A stretch of DNA of 64,000 bases from Cryomorphaceae bacterium (GCA_017858515.1 JAFMBM010000005.1:1-64000), one strand, 5' to 3'. Positions 8,823-19,028 are shown, counted from the first letter of the stretch. The notes: generated by a model from the letters alone, not told the origin. Translations and numbers: made by a program.

Positions 8823-8945
8823 AGGCGCTAACAATTGTATAACAACAACTCGTTGTTGTTATCCCTCTAATTTGCGGATAAAGTACAACGCCTTGTTGTT
8901 GTTATCCCGCCAAATTGCGGATAAAGTACAATGAGTTGTTGTTAT
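8823..8945 (-). repeat. Three tandem hairpin units (~40-43 bp spacing), candidate attI/integrase-binding region
   Basis: ATAACAACAACTCATTGTACTTTATCCGCAATTTGGCGGG / ATAACAACAACAAGGCGTTGTACTTTATCCGCAAATTAGAGGG / ATAACAACAACGAGTTGTTGTTATACAATTG^TTAGCGCC, directly abutting the first cassette. Confidence 0.6.
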
Positions 8946-9042
8946 TTTCGCTTTATGCACTCCACCTCCTGTGGAGCACTTCGCCCCTAATGTAAGACTT
9001 ATTGCGTTTGAGATGTGGTAATACTTATAAAATAATCTGGAC

Positions 9043-9255
9043 TTATAAAGTATCAAACCGACTGTAAATCTCCTTTGGATTCATGATGGCTATGTGGGTG
9101 TATCTCCCTGTGCTTTCGCTGCCTCCATGCCCTAGCTAAAAGGGGCCTTGTACCGGCGCACCCCCTCTTCAAACCAATGCCTGGCAAAAGTTTTCCTTCT
9201 TTTTAATGCCCTCTTTCTTTGCGGCTTTTTGCATAGTTTGAACAACACCGCCTCT
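9043..9255 (-). pseudogene. Decayed tyrosine recombinase C-terminus (candidate integron integrase remnant)
   Basis: VQTMQKAAKKEGIKKK ... FARHWFEEGV ... LGHGGSESTGRYTHIAIMNPKEIYSRFDTL* spread over shifted frames; contains LGH and the YTH nucleophile. Confidence 0.7.
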
Positions 9256-9784
9256 GCTCTCTTGGGTTCTGGTTCGACTTTCGGAATTTACAATCGACTT
9301 ACCATGGGTGTACCAGAGGCGCAAGTCGCTACCAACTTCCTGCAGCTGAAAAAGGGGTCGGCTTTATTCTCCCTCATATGTCCATTTTCATAGACACACT
9401 TTATTGAACACTCCCTTTAAACGTTTGGCTTGGCGTCTAAGAACTTCGTGTTTTTGGCTCTTTTGGGCCAAAAATGGAGTGCTATCTACCAAACAATACC
9501 CCTGCTTTTGTTTATTGAGGAGGTATTGTTTCCGTTAGCAGCATCTGAAAGGGGCGTAAGGGGCTGCAAAAGTCCGTGTGCGGGAGTTCTGAGGTTTTAG
9601 GCGTCCCTTAGAGGCGGGCTCTTCGTTCGTGCGCTCTTGGTTCTATTTCATCCTCTTTCCATCTGCCTCTTGGCTAAGTCGTTTCCGCTTTTCCTTTCTA
9701 CTTTACCATTCTTTGTTCACCTCACATCTTTTGTCTGACTTTTCTTCCGAGCCCACAGCTGCCCAAGACGGCTGTGGATAGAAA

Positions 9785-9827
9785 TAAAAAAGCTTCCAAC
9801 CCCATTGTATCAACAAGGTTGGAAGCT
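9785..9827 (-). terminator. Rho-independent terminator of nrdBA
   Basis: AGCTTCCAACC...GGTTGGAAGCT perfect 11-bp stem followed by a T run on the minus strand. Confidence 0.85.
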
Positions 9828-9851
9828 GTATTTAACTTCTCTGTTCTACTC

Positions 9852-12350
9852 TTAACTACCGCAAGCTTCGCAATCGTCTGGATTGTCAATGGAGCAAGCC
9901 AAAGCCTCCGCTTCGGTATACTGCTTGCGCACGGCTTCAGCCATGGTTTTGGCATTCATCTCTGCGGCTCCTTTCTCAAAGCTGGCTGCCGATGCTTTCA
10001 AACTTTCTGGAGAAACAACTGGGTTTTCCTTCCCTTCTTCTTTGCCGCTTACCATAGGCGTTACCTGCGATTTCGACTGCTTTTCTACTGTAAACTTAAT
10101 GGCGTCTGTTGCGCTCTTGGTTCTCAGATAATACATTCCGGTCTTCAATCCCGCCTCCCAAGCATACATATGCATACTGGTGAGCTTGCCCATATTAGGC
10201 GCTTCAACAAACAGATTCATAGACTGCGACTGATCTACAAACACTCCCCTATCGGCGGCCATGTCTATAATATCCTTCATGCTCATCTCCCAAACCGTTT
10301 TGTACAGTTCTTTGATGTTCTGGGGGATGATGTCTATGTTTTGGACGGATCCATTGTTCCGAACGATGTCGTTTTTCAATCCATCATTCCACAATCCTAG
10401 ATTTACCAAGTCGAGCAACAAATGCTTATTCACCACCACAAACTCTCCGCTCAATACTTTGCGGGTGTAGATGTTGGATGTGTAGGGTTCAAAACACTCA
10501 TTGTTTCCAAGAATCTGAGAGGTAGAGGCGGTAGGCATGGGAGCCAACAACAAAGAGTTGCGCACTCCGTGTTCCATAACTTCTTTGCGAAGGGCATTCC
10601 AATCCCATCTTCCACTGAAATCCTTGGAATCTACGCCCCATAAATCGAACTGGAACTTACCTTCTGAAATCGGACTACCTGGGAAGGTCTCGTAAGGTTC
10701 GTCTACTTTGGCTTCTTCTACCGAAGCTGTAACTGCGGCAAAATAGATGGTCTCAAAAATGTCTTTATTCAATTGCTTCGCCTCTGGAGAAGTGAAGGGA
10801 TAGCGAAGTTTTATAAATGCATCGGCCAATCCTTGCACACCCAATCCAATAGGGCGATGGCGCATATTCGACTTGCGGGCTTCCTTAACCGGATAGTAGT
10901 TGCGGTCTATGATGCGATTGAGGTTGTGGGTAGCCTTCTTGGTAACTTCAAAGAGGCGGATGTGATCAAACTTTCCGTCTTCAATAAACATTGGAAGGGC
11001 AATAGATGCTAGGTTACACACGGCTACCTCATCGGGAGCAGAGTACTCCATAATCTCAGTGCAGAGGTTGGAAGAACGAATAACCCCAAGGTTTTTCTGA
11101 TTGCTCTTTTCATTGGCCGCATCCTTATACAACATATAAGGAGTGCCGGTTTCTATCTGAGACTCCATGATCTTAAGCCATAGGTCGCGGGCTTTAATCA
11201 CCTTGCGGCCTTTGTTCTCTGCCTCATACTTGGTATAAAGTGCATTAAACGTAGCCCCATAGGTATCGTATAAGCCTGGGCACTCATTCGGACACATTAG
11301 GGTCCAATCGCCATTATCGCGAACGCGCTCCATAAATAAATCTGGAATCCAAAGGGCGTAAAACAAATCGCGGGCGCGCATTTCTTCCTTGCCATGGTTC
11401 TTTTTCAGATCTAAGAAGTCGTTGATATCGGCATGCCAAGGCTCAATATACATGGCAAAACTGCCCTTGCGCTTTCCTCCTCCTTGATCTACATAGCGAG
11501 CGGTATCGTTGAATACACGCAGCATCGGAACAATTCCGTTGGAAGTTCCATTGGTTCCTCTGATATACGAACCTGTGGCGCGTACATTGTGAATGCTCAA
11601 TCCAATTCCGCCTGCCGACTGAGAAATCTTCGAACACTGTTTAAGTGTATCGTAGATGCCATCAATGCTGTCGTCTTTCATAGAAATCAAGAAGCAGCTC
11701 GACATCTGCGGCTTGGGGGTTCCTGCGTTAAAGAGCGTAGGCGTTGCATGCGTAAAATAACGCTTAGACATAAGATCGTAGGTCTCAATGGCGCCTTCAA
11801 TATCGTCTTTGTGAATTCCAATGGCCACACGCATAAGCATCTGCTGCGGACGCTCGGCAATCTTGCCGTTGGTTCTAAGCAGGTACGAACGCTCTAGCGT
11901 CTTGAAACCGAAATAGTCGTAACCAAAATCTCGGTCGTAGATAATGGTGCTATCCAACAAAGGCGCATTGGCTTCAATAATCTCCATTACATCGTCTGCA
12001 ATAAGCGGAGAGTGTAAATCGGTTTTAGGATTTACATACTGATGCAAAGTGCGCATGGTTTCTGAGAAAGACTTCTCTGTATTCTTGTGAAGATTAGAAA
12101 CGGCAATACGGGCAGCCAACTGAGCATAGTCGGGGTGGCGGGTAGTTAAGGAGGCCGAAACCTCAGCGGCCAAACTATCCAACTCCGAGGTGGTAACCCC
12201 CGAGTAAATACCTTCAATAACCTTCATGGCTACCGCCGTAGGGTCTACCATTTCACTTAGACCATAGCAAAGCTTCTGAATGCGAGCGGTGATCTTATCG
12301 AATTTTACGGCCTCTTTTCTACCGTCGCGTTTAATAACGTGCATTGACAT
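9852..12350 (-). CDS. nrdA: Ribonucleoside-diphosphate reductase, alpha subunit (class I)
   Basis: N-terminal ATP-cone, [20 protein letters not shown]-terminal CxxCGS. Confidence 0.95.
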   Translation of the reverse strand: MSMHVIKRDGRKEAVKFDKITARIQKLCYGLSEMVDPTAVAMKVIEGIYSGVTTSELDSLAAEVSASLTTRHPDYAQLAARIAVSNLHKNTEKSFSETMRTLHQYVNPKTDLHSPLIADDVMEIIEANAPLLDSTIIYDRDFGYDYFGFKTLERSYLLRTNGKIAERPQQMLMRVAIGIHKDDIEGAIETYDLMSKRYFTHATPTLFNAGTPKPQMSSCFLISMKDDSIDGIYDTLKQCSKISQSAGGIGLSIHNVRATGSYIRGTNGTSNGIVPMLRVFNDTARYVDQGGGKRKGSFAMYIEPWHADINDFLDLKKNHGKEEMRARDLFYALWIPDLFMERVRDNGDWTLMCPNECPGLYDTYGATFNALYTKYEAENKGRKVIKARDLWLKIMESQIETGTPYMLYKDAANEKSNQKNLGVIRSSNLCTEIMEYSAPDEVAVCNLASIALPMFIEDGKFDHIRLFEVTKKATHNLNRIIDRNYYPVKEARKSNMRHRPIGLGVQGLADAFIKLRYPFTSPEAKQLNKDIFETIYFAAVTASVEEAKVDEPYETFPGSPISEGKFQFDLWGVDSKDFSGRWDWNALRKEVMEHGVRNSLLLAPMPTASTSQILGNNECFEPYTSNIYTRKVLSGEFVVVNKHLLLDLVNLGLWNDGLKNDIVRNNGSVQNIDIIPQNIKELYKTVWEMSMKDIIDMAADRGVFVDQSQSMNLFVEAPNMGKLTSMHMYAWEAGLKTGMYYLRTKSATDAIKFTVEKQSKSQVTPMVSGKEEGKENPVVSPESLKASAASFEKGAAEMNAKTMAEAVRKQYTEAEALACSIDNPDDCEACGS

Positions 12351-12368
12351 ATTCTTTCTCTTTACTTC

Positions 12369-13349
12369 TTAAAAATCTGCGTTGAAATCAAAAATCTCAG
12401 TATCTACTACATCTGTAGAGGTCTTAACCGAAGCCTTGCGGTACTCGGCTACTCGTCCCTCGAAGAAGTTGGTTTTGCGTTGAAGGGAAATCATCTCCAT
12501 AAAATCAAACGGATTAGTAGAATTATAGTGCTTCTCGCAATTCAATTCTACCAACAGTCGATCGGCAACAAACTCGAGGTACTGAATCATAAGATCCGAA
12601 TTCATTCCGATAAGCTTCACAGGAAGCGACTCGGTAATAAACTCTCTTTCTATATCTAAGGCTTCTATAATAATTTGTTGGATGCGTTCTTTGGGCACCT
12701 TATTCACCAAATGCTCGTTGTGAAGGTGACAGGCGAAGTCGCAATGCAGGGCTTCATCTCGGCTGATAAGCTCGTTCGAAAAAGTCAAGCCAGGCATAAG
12801 TCCTCTCTTTTTCAACCAAAAAATAGAGCAGAAAGAACCACTGAAGAAGATTCCCTCCACCGCAGCGAAAGCAATCAATCTCTCGGCAAAAGAAGGCGAC
12901 TCTATCCAACGAAGGGCCCAATCGGCCTTTTTCTGAATAGCCGGGAAATTCTCCAAGGCGTTAAATAGGCGATCTCTGTCTACAGGGTCCTTAATATAAG
13001 AGTCAATAAGAAGTGAGTAGGTCTCTGAGTGGATGTTCTCCATCATTATTTGGAAACCATAAAAGAACTTCGCCTCCGTATACTGAACCTCGTTAACAAA
13101 GTTCTCCGCCAAGTTTTCGTTCACAATGCCATCACTGGCCGCAAAAAAGGCCAAGATGTTTTTTATGAAATACTTCTCATCGTCGTTTAACTTATGCTCC
13201 CAGTCTGTGAGGTCTTGCTGAAGATCTATTTCTTCGGCAGTCCAAAAACTGGCCTCCTGTTTTTTATACCAATCCCAAATATCGTGGTGTTCGATTGGAA
13301 AAAGTACAAAGCGATTCTTGTTTTCGCTTAAGATGGGTTCTGTATGCAT
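12369..13349 (-). CDS. nrdB: Ribonucleoside-diphosphate reductase, beta subunit
   Basis: Metal-site and radical-Tyr region ([43 protein letters not shown]). Confidence 0.95.
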   Translation of the reverse strand: MHTEPILSENKNRFVLFPIEHHDIWDWYKKQEASFWTAEEIDLQQDLTDWEHKLNDDEKYFIKNILAFFAASDGIVNENLAENFVNEVQYTEAKFFYGFQIMMENIHSETYSLLIDSYIKDPVDRDRLFNALENFPAIQKKADWALRWIESPSFAERLIAFAAVEGIFFSGSFCSIFWLKKRGLMPGLTFSNELISRDEALHCDFACHLHNEHLVNKVPKERIQQIIIEALDIEREFITESLPVKLIGMNSDLMIQYLEFVADRLLVELNCEKHYNSTNPFDFMEMISLQRKTNFFEGRVAEYRKASVKTSTDVVDTEIFDFNADF

Positions 13350-13678
13350 GAGCTCTAATTATCTACTAATTTATGCCGACAAGATTGGCGTGTGACCCCA
13401 ATAAAAAGATCACAAATCAATGAATATCAGCCGTTTATTTTAACGTGAAATCTGTATCGCCCAAAACAGGGCAACAATCCCTTTCCCACTACTCCAACAA
13501 ATTTTGTCAATCATTCGTTCCCTACCAAGCGTTCTTTTTACACAAAGGCCCTCATTTATTAACACGCTCAATTTTCAAAGGCCCTAAACCCTCAAATTGG
13601 TACAGCAAGCGATTTCGCAAGACATTAACGCTTCTATAAGAAATACTAATTCACACAAATTGTGGATAACCATACCCC

Positions 13679-14251
13679 CTAATAGGTTTTTTTGTAGAGT
13701 AAGAAGGCTTGATGGAGTTCTTGGAACCAATCGTCTCCATATTTGCGAATGAGGGCCTCTTTCAGGAAAGCATAAACGGGCACTTTGAGTTCATTTCCGA
13801 GCGAACAGGCTGGAGAGCAAACCTCCCAACGATCGTAGTTCATGGCTTCAAAAGTTACATACTCCTTCGTGCGTATGGGGTACAAATGGCAACTCAAGGG
13901 TTTGCGGAAAGAGGTGGCGCCAGCCTTCCAGGCTTTTTCAATACCACACATCGCCTTTCCACCTTCAAAAACGGTATAGGCGCATTCCTTGCCGTCGCGC
14001 AGCGGAGTAACCGGCTCTCCATCAAAATCAATTACGCTTGTGCCTAACTTTTCTACATATTCTATCCCTTCAGGCCTCAAAAAAGCCTTAAAGTTGGGAT
14101 ATTCTCTTTCTAAAATATCGGTTTCTTCCTGGCTCAGCGGTGCGCCTGCATCGCCTTCAATACAGCAAGCACCCTTGCAAGAATCTAGATCACAAACGAA
14201 ATGCTCGGTAAAAAGCTCTTCAGATACCAGTGTATGGCCTATTTCAATCAT
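13679..14251 (-). CDS. DUF3109 family protein
   Basis: Cys-rich DLDSCKGACCIEGDAGAPLSQEE...LSCHLYPIR. Confidence 0.85.
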   Translation of the reverse strand: MIEIGHTLVSEELFTEHFVCDLDSCKGACCIEGDAGAPLSQEETDILEREYPNFKAFLRPEGIEYVEKLGTSVIDFDGEPVTPLRDGKECAYTVFEGGKAMCGIEKAWKAGATSFRKPLSCHLYPIRTKEYVTFEAMNYDRWEVCSPACSLGNELKVPVYAFLKEALIRKYGDDWFQELHQAFLLYKKTY

Positions 14252-14302
14252 GCCATAAAGGTATAGATGGAAAGGTGTATAGGTTATGCCTATTTTTGCC
14301 GC

Positions 14303-14653
14303 GTGCAAATAGAAGTACTAAAGTCGAAAATACACCGTGTTAGCATCACGGGGGCCGATTTACACTATATCGGAAGCATTACCATTGACGAAGATTTAAT
14401 GGATGCTTCTAACCTAATTCGTGGAGAAAAAGTAACCATTGTGAATGTAAACAATGGCGAAAGACTGGAAACCTATGTTATTCCAGGAGGAAGAGGAAGT
14501 GGAGAAATTACTATGAATGGTCCGGCGGCGAGACGCGTTCAGAAGGGAGATATCGTTATTATCATCTCTTACGCTTTCATGGAATTCGAAGAAGCTAAAA
14601 ACTTCCAACCCAAGGTTATTTTCCCCAACGAGACTAACAACTCGCTTCACTAA
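14303..14653 (+). CDS. panD: Aspartate 1-decarboxylase precursor
   Basis: GTG start; [25 protein letters not shown] with Gly-Ser self-cleavage site; NGPAARR. Confidence 0.95.
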   Translation: MQIEVLKSKIHRVSITGADLHYIGSITIDEDLMDASNLIRGEKVTIVNVNNGERLETYVIPGGRGSGEITMNGPAARRVQKGDIVIIISYAFMEFEEAKNFQPKVIFPNETNNSLH

Positions 14654-15652
14654 GTGGCTTCTAAAACGTCTAATGTTGTCAAATACCTATTGTTTGTAGG
14701 TTTAGCCATGCTGTTGTTGTGGTTGGCTTTTAGAAAAACCGATCCAACCGAACTTTGGGAGTCGCTTCGGCATGCAGACTATCGCTATGTTATCCTTTCT
14801 ATGCTTATGGGCTACGCGGCCTATATAAGTAGAGGTATGCGCTGGCTGCTCTTGCTAGAAACCATGAACTATAAGCCCAGGTCATGGGCTTCCATCCACT
14901 CTGTTGCCATTGGATATTTCGCAAATATGGCGGTTCCTCGAGCTGGAGAAGTAGCCCGTTGTACCTCATTAAATAAGTTGGAAGACATTCCTGTTTCTAA
15001 GCTGTTCGGAACGGTAATAGTGGAAAGAACCATTGATTTTATTATGCTCATCAGCTTTGTGTCGGGCGCCTTATTCACCTCCTATTCAACTTTCACTGAG
15101 TTTTTTTCTACCGCAACCGGTAACACTCAAAGCAGCGACACTCCCTTCTTCCAATCGCCTGTCTTCTTCATTTTGTTGGCCGGATTGGCATTCTTCTTTT
15201 TCCTATACCTCTTCCGAAACCTATTAACTCGCCAACCTTTTTACGCTAAAATCCGCTCCTTTCTAGCTGGGGTATGGGAAGGCTTTCAAGCGGTCTTTAA
15301 GATGAAGAAAAAGCTGGCCTTCATTCTCCACACTCTCTTTATCTGGATTATGTACTACCTCATGGTGTATGTGGTCATCTTTGCTATTCCTGAAACCCAG
15401 CACTTAAGTCCGTCTAATATGCTTTTCGTAATGGTTGCTGCAGGAATGGGAATGGTGGTTCCCGTGCCAGGTGGTGTGGGGGCATATCATTACCTTGTTG
15501 TACTAAGCTTGGGCTTATTGGGCATTTCAGATACTGTGGGTCTAAGCTTTGCTACCCTGGTACATAGCGGTCAATCTGTAATGGCCATCATTACTGGGGT
15601 AATAGCCATGCTGTATATTTACTATAGAAAACGCAAAAGCCTGCTTGCCTAA
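14654..15652 (+). CDS. Lysylphosphatidylglycerol synthase TM-region (UPF0104) flippase-like protein
   Basis: Multi-TM; YFANMAVPRAGEVARC, VPVPGGVGAYHYL motifs. Confidence 0.85.
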   Translation: MASKTSNVVKYLLFVGLAMLLLWLAFRKTDPTELWESLRHADYRYVILSMLMGYAAYISRGMRWLLLLETMNYKPRSWASIHSVAIGYFANMAVPRAGEVARCTSLNKLEDIPVSKLFGTVIVERTIDFIMLISFVSGALFTSYSTFTEFFSTATGNTQSSDTPFFQSPVFFILLAGLAFFFFLYLFRNLLTRQPFYAKIRSFLAGVWEGFQAVFKMKKKLAFILHTLFIWIMYYLMVYVVIFAIPETQHLSPSNMLFVMVAAGMGMVVPVPGGVGAYHYLVVLSLGLLGISDTVGLSFATLVHSGQSVMAIITGVIAMLYIYYRKRKSLLA

Positions 15653-16011
15653 TGATCTTCTCTGATATTATTCACTCCAAGATTTTAAGTCCTTCCGACA
15701 TAGAAAAGAGGCGAAACATATGGGGCTTTTACAACTATAGGGTGGCTGCTGTTCTGGTTTCAGAACAAACTGTTTCTGCTGAGCTTGTTCAAGCCATAAA
15801 CCTTGCTGCTGATAAGGCCGACATTCTGGTGGTGGCCGTAAATGGCAGCGCTTCTTTTGCAGAAATCATTGCCTCGCTTCATTCGGTAAGCTCACTCCTT
15901 TTAACCCAAGATGTAGAAGGTTGGGTGGCAAGTCTGCAACCTGATCTGGTTCTAGATAAACCTGGCCTTTTAGAAACCCCGTCTTTCGACGGTGAATGTA
16001 TTCGCATTTAA
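15652..16011 (+). CDS. RfaE2/cytidylyltransferase-like protein lacking the HxGH motif
   Basis: KILSPSDIEKRRNIWGFYNYRVAAVL...AINLAADKADILVVAVNGSASF...LQPDLVLDKPG follows the heptose-1-P adenylyltransferase layout without TNGCFDxLHxGH. Confidence 0.55.
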   Translation: MIFSDIIHSKILSPSDIEKRRNIWGFYNYRVAAVLVSEQTVSAELVQAINLAADKADILVVAVNGSASFAEIIASLHSVSSLLLTQDVEGWVASLQPDLVLDKPGLLETPSFDGECIRI

Positions 16012-16014
16012 AAA

Positions 16015-17370
16015 GTGGCTAAATCCACAACTGTATTTATATGCCAAAGCTGTGGCAGCAAGCACAACCAATGGATGGGACAGTGCAATCGCTGCAATCA
16101 ATGGAACACCATTGTAGAAGAGCGCGTGAGTGCCGAACAGCTTAAAAGAGCCAAGTCGGGCGCTACCAACAGCAAGAAAGCTACCAATTTAATAGAGATT
16201 CAATCGGCCCAATACAGCCGCACTCAACTGCACGACAAAGAGCTGCAAAGAGTTACCGGCGGCGGATTGGTTCCGGGCTCTGTGATTCTTTTGGGCGGCG
16301 AACCTGGCATTGGGAAGTCGACCCTCATGCTTCAACTGGCTTTGGAATTTGAAGGCAAACCTGTATTATACGTCAGTGGTGAAGAGAGCATAGAGCAGAT
16401 TAAAATGCGAGCCGACCGCATTGGTAGTCCTAAAGGAGAGGTTTTGCTTCTTGCCGAAACCGATACGGCCAGCATTCAGGCTCAATTGGAAAGTTTGCAG
16501 CCCGGCCTGTGCATCATCGATTCCATCCAAACACTGCAAAGTCCAAACTTAGACTCTGCTCCTGGCACCGTTTCTCAGATTCGCGAGGCCGCCAATGAGC
16601 TCATTGGTTTCGCAAAGAAGAATCAGGTTCCCATGATTCTCATTGGTCATATTACCAAAGAAGGCAGCCTCGCTGGTCCAAAACTCTTGGAACATATGGT
16701 GGATGTGGTTCTTCAGTTCGAAGGAGATCGCAATCATGTATACCGACTATTGCGCTCACAGAAAAACCGATTTGGTTCAACCGCAGAATTGGGTATTTAT
16801 GAAATGCATGGAAGCGGATTAAGAGGCGTTGACGATCCGTCTGAAGTGCTCATTAGCCGAAGAGACGATACATTGAGTGGCGTAGCCATCGGAACCCTTA
16901 TGGAAGGAGCCCGTCCCTTACTAATTGAAACCCAATCTTTAGTTAGTACCGCGGTCTACGGAACACCTCAACGCAGTGCAACCGGTTTCGATAGCAAGCG
17001 ACTGAATATGCTTCTGGCGGTTTTAGAAAAGCGCTGTGGCTTTCGTTTGGGAACCAAAGACGTATTTCTAAATATCACAGGAGGCATACGAGTAGACGAT
17101 CCGGCCATAGACTTGGCGGTGGTTTGCGCTGTATTGTCTTCGTCTGAAGACATTCCCATTCCGTCTAAATATGCCTTCTGCGGAGAGGTAGGTTTGGGGG
17201 GAGAAATACGCACCGTTAGTCGGATGGATCAACGGATACGTGAAGCCGCCAAGCTGGGCTACGAGAACATTCTAATCTCTTCCTTCGCCCGTTTAGAAAG
17301 CAAGCATCCCGGCATAAACATTATTCCCATTAACAGGGTAGACCAAGCTCTCGCTCAACTTTTCGGCTGA
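16015..17370 (+). CDS. radA: DNA repair protein RadA
   Basis: Zn finger CQSCGSKHNQWMGQCNRC; Walker A GGEPGIGKST; KNRFGS. Confidence 0.95.
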   Translation: MAKSTTVFICQSCGSKHNQWMGQCNRCNQWNTIVEERVSAEQLKRAKSGATNSKKATNLIEIQSAQYSRTQLHDKELQRVTGGGLVPGSVILLGGEPGIGKSTLMLQLALEFEGKPVLYVSGEESIEQIKMRADRIGSPKGEVLLLAETDTASIQAQLESLQPGLCIIDSIQTLQSPNLDSAPGTVSQIREAANELIGFAKKNQVPMILIGHITKEGSLAGPKLLEHMVDVVLQFEGDRNHVYRLLRSQKNRFGSTAELGIYEMHGSGLRGVDDPSEVLISRRDDTLSGVAIGTLMEGARPLLIETQSLVSTAVYGTPQRSATGFDSKRLNMLLAVLEKRCGFRLGTKDVFLNITGGIRVDDPAIDLAVVCAVLSSSEDIPIPSKYAFCGEVGLGGEIRTVSRMDQRIREAAKLGYENILISSFARLESKHPGINIIPINRVDQALAQLFG

Positions 17371-17404
17371 GAAAAGTATCTTCGCTCCAAAATTCCCAAT
17401 CTGG

Positions 17405-18367
17405 ATGAAGAAATTATTACTCTCCTTCTCTCTCATTGTATCGCTTGCCGCTTCCGCTCAAATTGAACAACACGCCAAAGCCCTTCGCGATTCTTCAAAG
17501 CTTGCAATGGCACGCTTAGGCACCCTAGAAGAAGCCCTTTGGGACAAAGGCGCAAAAGGCACATTCTTGCTCAATCAAGTTACCTTGAGCAACTGGCAAG
17601 CCGGCGGACAAAACTCTGTGAGCGGAAACCTAGCTCTGAACTTTTTCGCTAATTATTACCACAAAAAGTGGCGCTGGGCAAACCGCTTAGACATTGGATA
17701 CGGCAAGCAATGGGCCAATGATCTATTGATTAAAACCGACGACCGTTTTGAATTAAACTCAAGAGCCGACAGAACCATAAGCAAAAATTGGAGCGCCTCC
17801 TTGAACTTGAATTTCCGAACACAGTTCGAAAATGGATTTGAAAATCCCGAGGACCTGGTACCGATAAGTACCTTCCTCGCTCCTGCCTACACCATTCTCG
17901 GTATTGGATTCACTTATAGCCCAAGCGATAAGTTCAGTGTTTTCCTTTCGCCCGCAACTATGAAATACACCCTAGTAAACGATCAGCGCCTTGCCGATCT
18001 AGGGTCTTATGGGGTTGAAGCGGCCGAAATTGATACCAATGGAACTATAATTACCTCAGGGAAAAAGCACCGTATAGAAGTGGGAGCCTATGTAAATGCC
18101 TACTTCAAGACACCCGTAATGAAAAATATTACCTTCGAATCTAAACTCGACCTTTTCTCAAATTACCTAAACAATCCACAGAATATAGACGTGAATTGGG
18201 AAAACGGTTTATTCATGAAGGTAAACAAATACATCACCGTTAACCTGGTTGCCCATCTTATTTACGACGACGACATCTTGTTTATAGATGCCGATGGCGT
18301 TGGTCCAAGAACACAGTTTCGCCAAAGTTTAGGCGTTGGTCTTAGCTACCAATTGCGTTCTAAATAA
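17405..18367 (+). CDS. DUF3078 outer-membrane protein
   Basis: LSNWQAGGQNSVSGNLALNFFANYYHKKWRWANRLDIGYGKQ. Confidence 0.8.
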   Translation: MKKLLLSFSLIVSLAASAQIEQHAKALRDSSKLAMARLGTLEEALWDKGAKGTFLLNQVTLSNWQAGGQNSVSGNLALNFFANYYHKKWRWANRLDIGYGKQWANDLLIKTDDRFELNSRADRTISKNWSASLNLNFRTQFENGFENPEDLVPISTFLAPAYTILGIGFTYSPSDKFSVFLSPATMKYTLVNDQRLADLGSYGVEAAEIDTNGTIITSGKKHRIEVGAYVNAYFKTPVMKNITFESKLDLFSNYLNNPQNIDVNWENGLFMKVNKYITVNLVAHLIYDDDILFIDADGVGPRTQFRQSLGVGLSYQLRSK

Positions 18368-19028
18368 ACACATCCTTTAGTAAATTCCTAACGTGAGCAG
18401 CAGCTCGATGAAGACGAATAAGCTCTTCATCGAGCTTTTCATTTAATACCCAAGAAGGATCGAGCTCTGTCCAATAGTACAATTGTTTCTTCAACAAGAG
18501 CGGTTGTTTGCTGGATGCCTCCATAAAAGGCGCCGGAAGACGTTTGTTTTCTTCGCCCTTTAGTCCTCCAAAATTTTCCATAAAACTCGAATCGAAGGCC
18601 GCTTTGTTCCACTGAGCCGAATGCTTGTAAATATGCTCGCGCAGTTGAAGCAGTTGGTCTTTATCCATCTGATAAGCCCCGCCCGCTACAACGACCTTCT
18701 CTGGGCCTAACTCGAAATACATTCCCGGATAGCTGTGGTCTTTTCTTCCCAAAGGCGATATCAGCCCAGAGAGATTTAACTTATAGGGCTCTTTTACTTT
18801 GGAAAATCGTATATCACGATTGATCCGTAAAATGCAGTCTTTGGCTTCAATTTCCTTTAAGGCTGCCTCCTCTTCCGCCATTTTGGCAATTAAATGCTCC
18901 ACAAATCGCTTAAAGGGCTCTTTAACATTGAGCTCATACCGCTTTCGGTTCTCATCAAACCAGTCTTTGTTGTTGTTCGGAGCTAAGTCGATGAAGAATT
19001 GTTGAAAGTCTGGATTAAAGAAAGCCAT
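18360..19028 (-). CDS. DUF2461 (TIGR02453) family protein
   Basis: FFIDLAPNNNKDWFDENRKRYE...RINRDIRFSKVKEPYKLN. Confidence 0.85.
   Translation of the reverse strand: MAFFNPDFQQFFIDLAPNNNKDWFDENRKRYELNVKEPFKRFVEHLIAKMAEEEAALKEIEAKDCILRINRDIRFSKVKEPYKLNLSGLISPLGRKDHSYPGMYFELGPEKVVVAGGAYQMDKDQLLQLREHIYKHSAQWNKAAFDSSFMENFGGLKGEENKRLPAPFMEASSKQPLLLKKQLYYWTELDPSWVLNEKLDEELIRLHRAAAHVRNLLKDVFI

Larger units (their letters stand above)
2207..8832 (-). mobile_element. Integron gene-cassette array (four cassettes) interrupted by two group II introns
   Basis: Minus-strand cassettes 6128-8831, 5288-6127, 2671-5287 and about 2213-2670, bounded by G^TT core sites; R'' boxes AGGCGCTAAC, GAAAGCCCAAC and GCTCTATAAC complement their own cassette starts GTTAGCGCCT, GTTGGGCTTC and GTTGTAGAGC. 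Confidence 0.8.

Noticed and set aside
8859-9056. 65-aa minus-strand ORF over the hairpin repeats
   Set aside because: It is a translation of the tandem repeat/attI-like region and adjacent DNA; no protein-like features.
9148-9393. 81-aa + strand ORF
   Set aside because: Antisense to the integrase remnant; the minus-strand homology explains the sequence better.
9774-10400. 208-aa + strand ORF
   Set aside because: Antisense to the 3' end and terminator of nrdA; composition is that of a shadow ORF.
11433-11897. 154-aa + strand ORF inside nrdA
   Set aside because: Shadow ORF antisense to a conserved enzyme.
13662-13670. Single perfect DnaA box (TGTGGATAA) near the DUF3109 stop and upstream of nrdB
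   Set aside because: A single box ~310 bp from the nrdB start could be chance; not enough for an origin or a regulatory claim, though DnaA control of nrd genes is known in E. coli.
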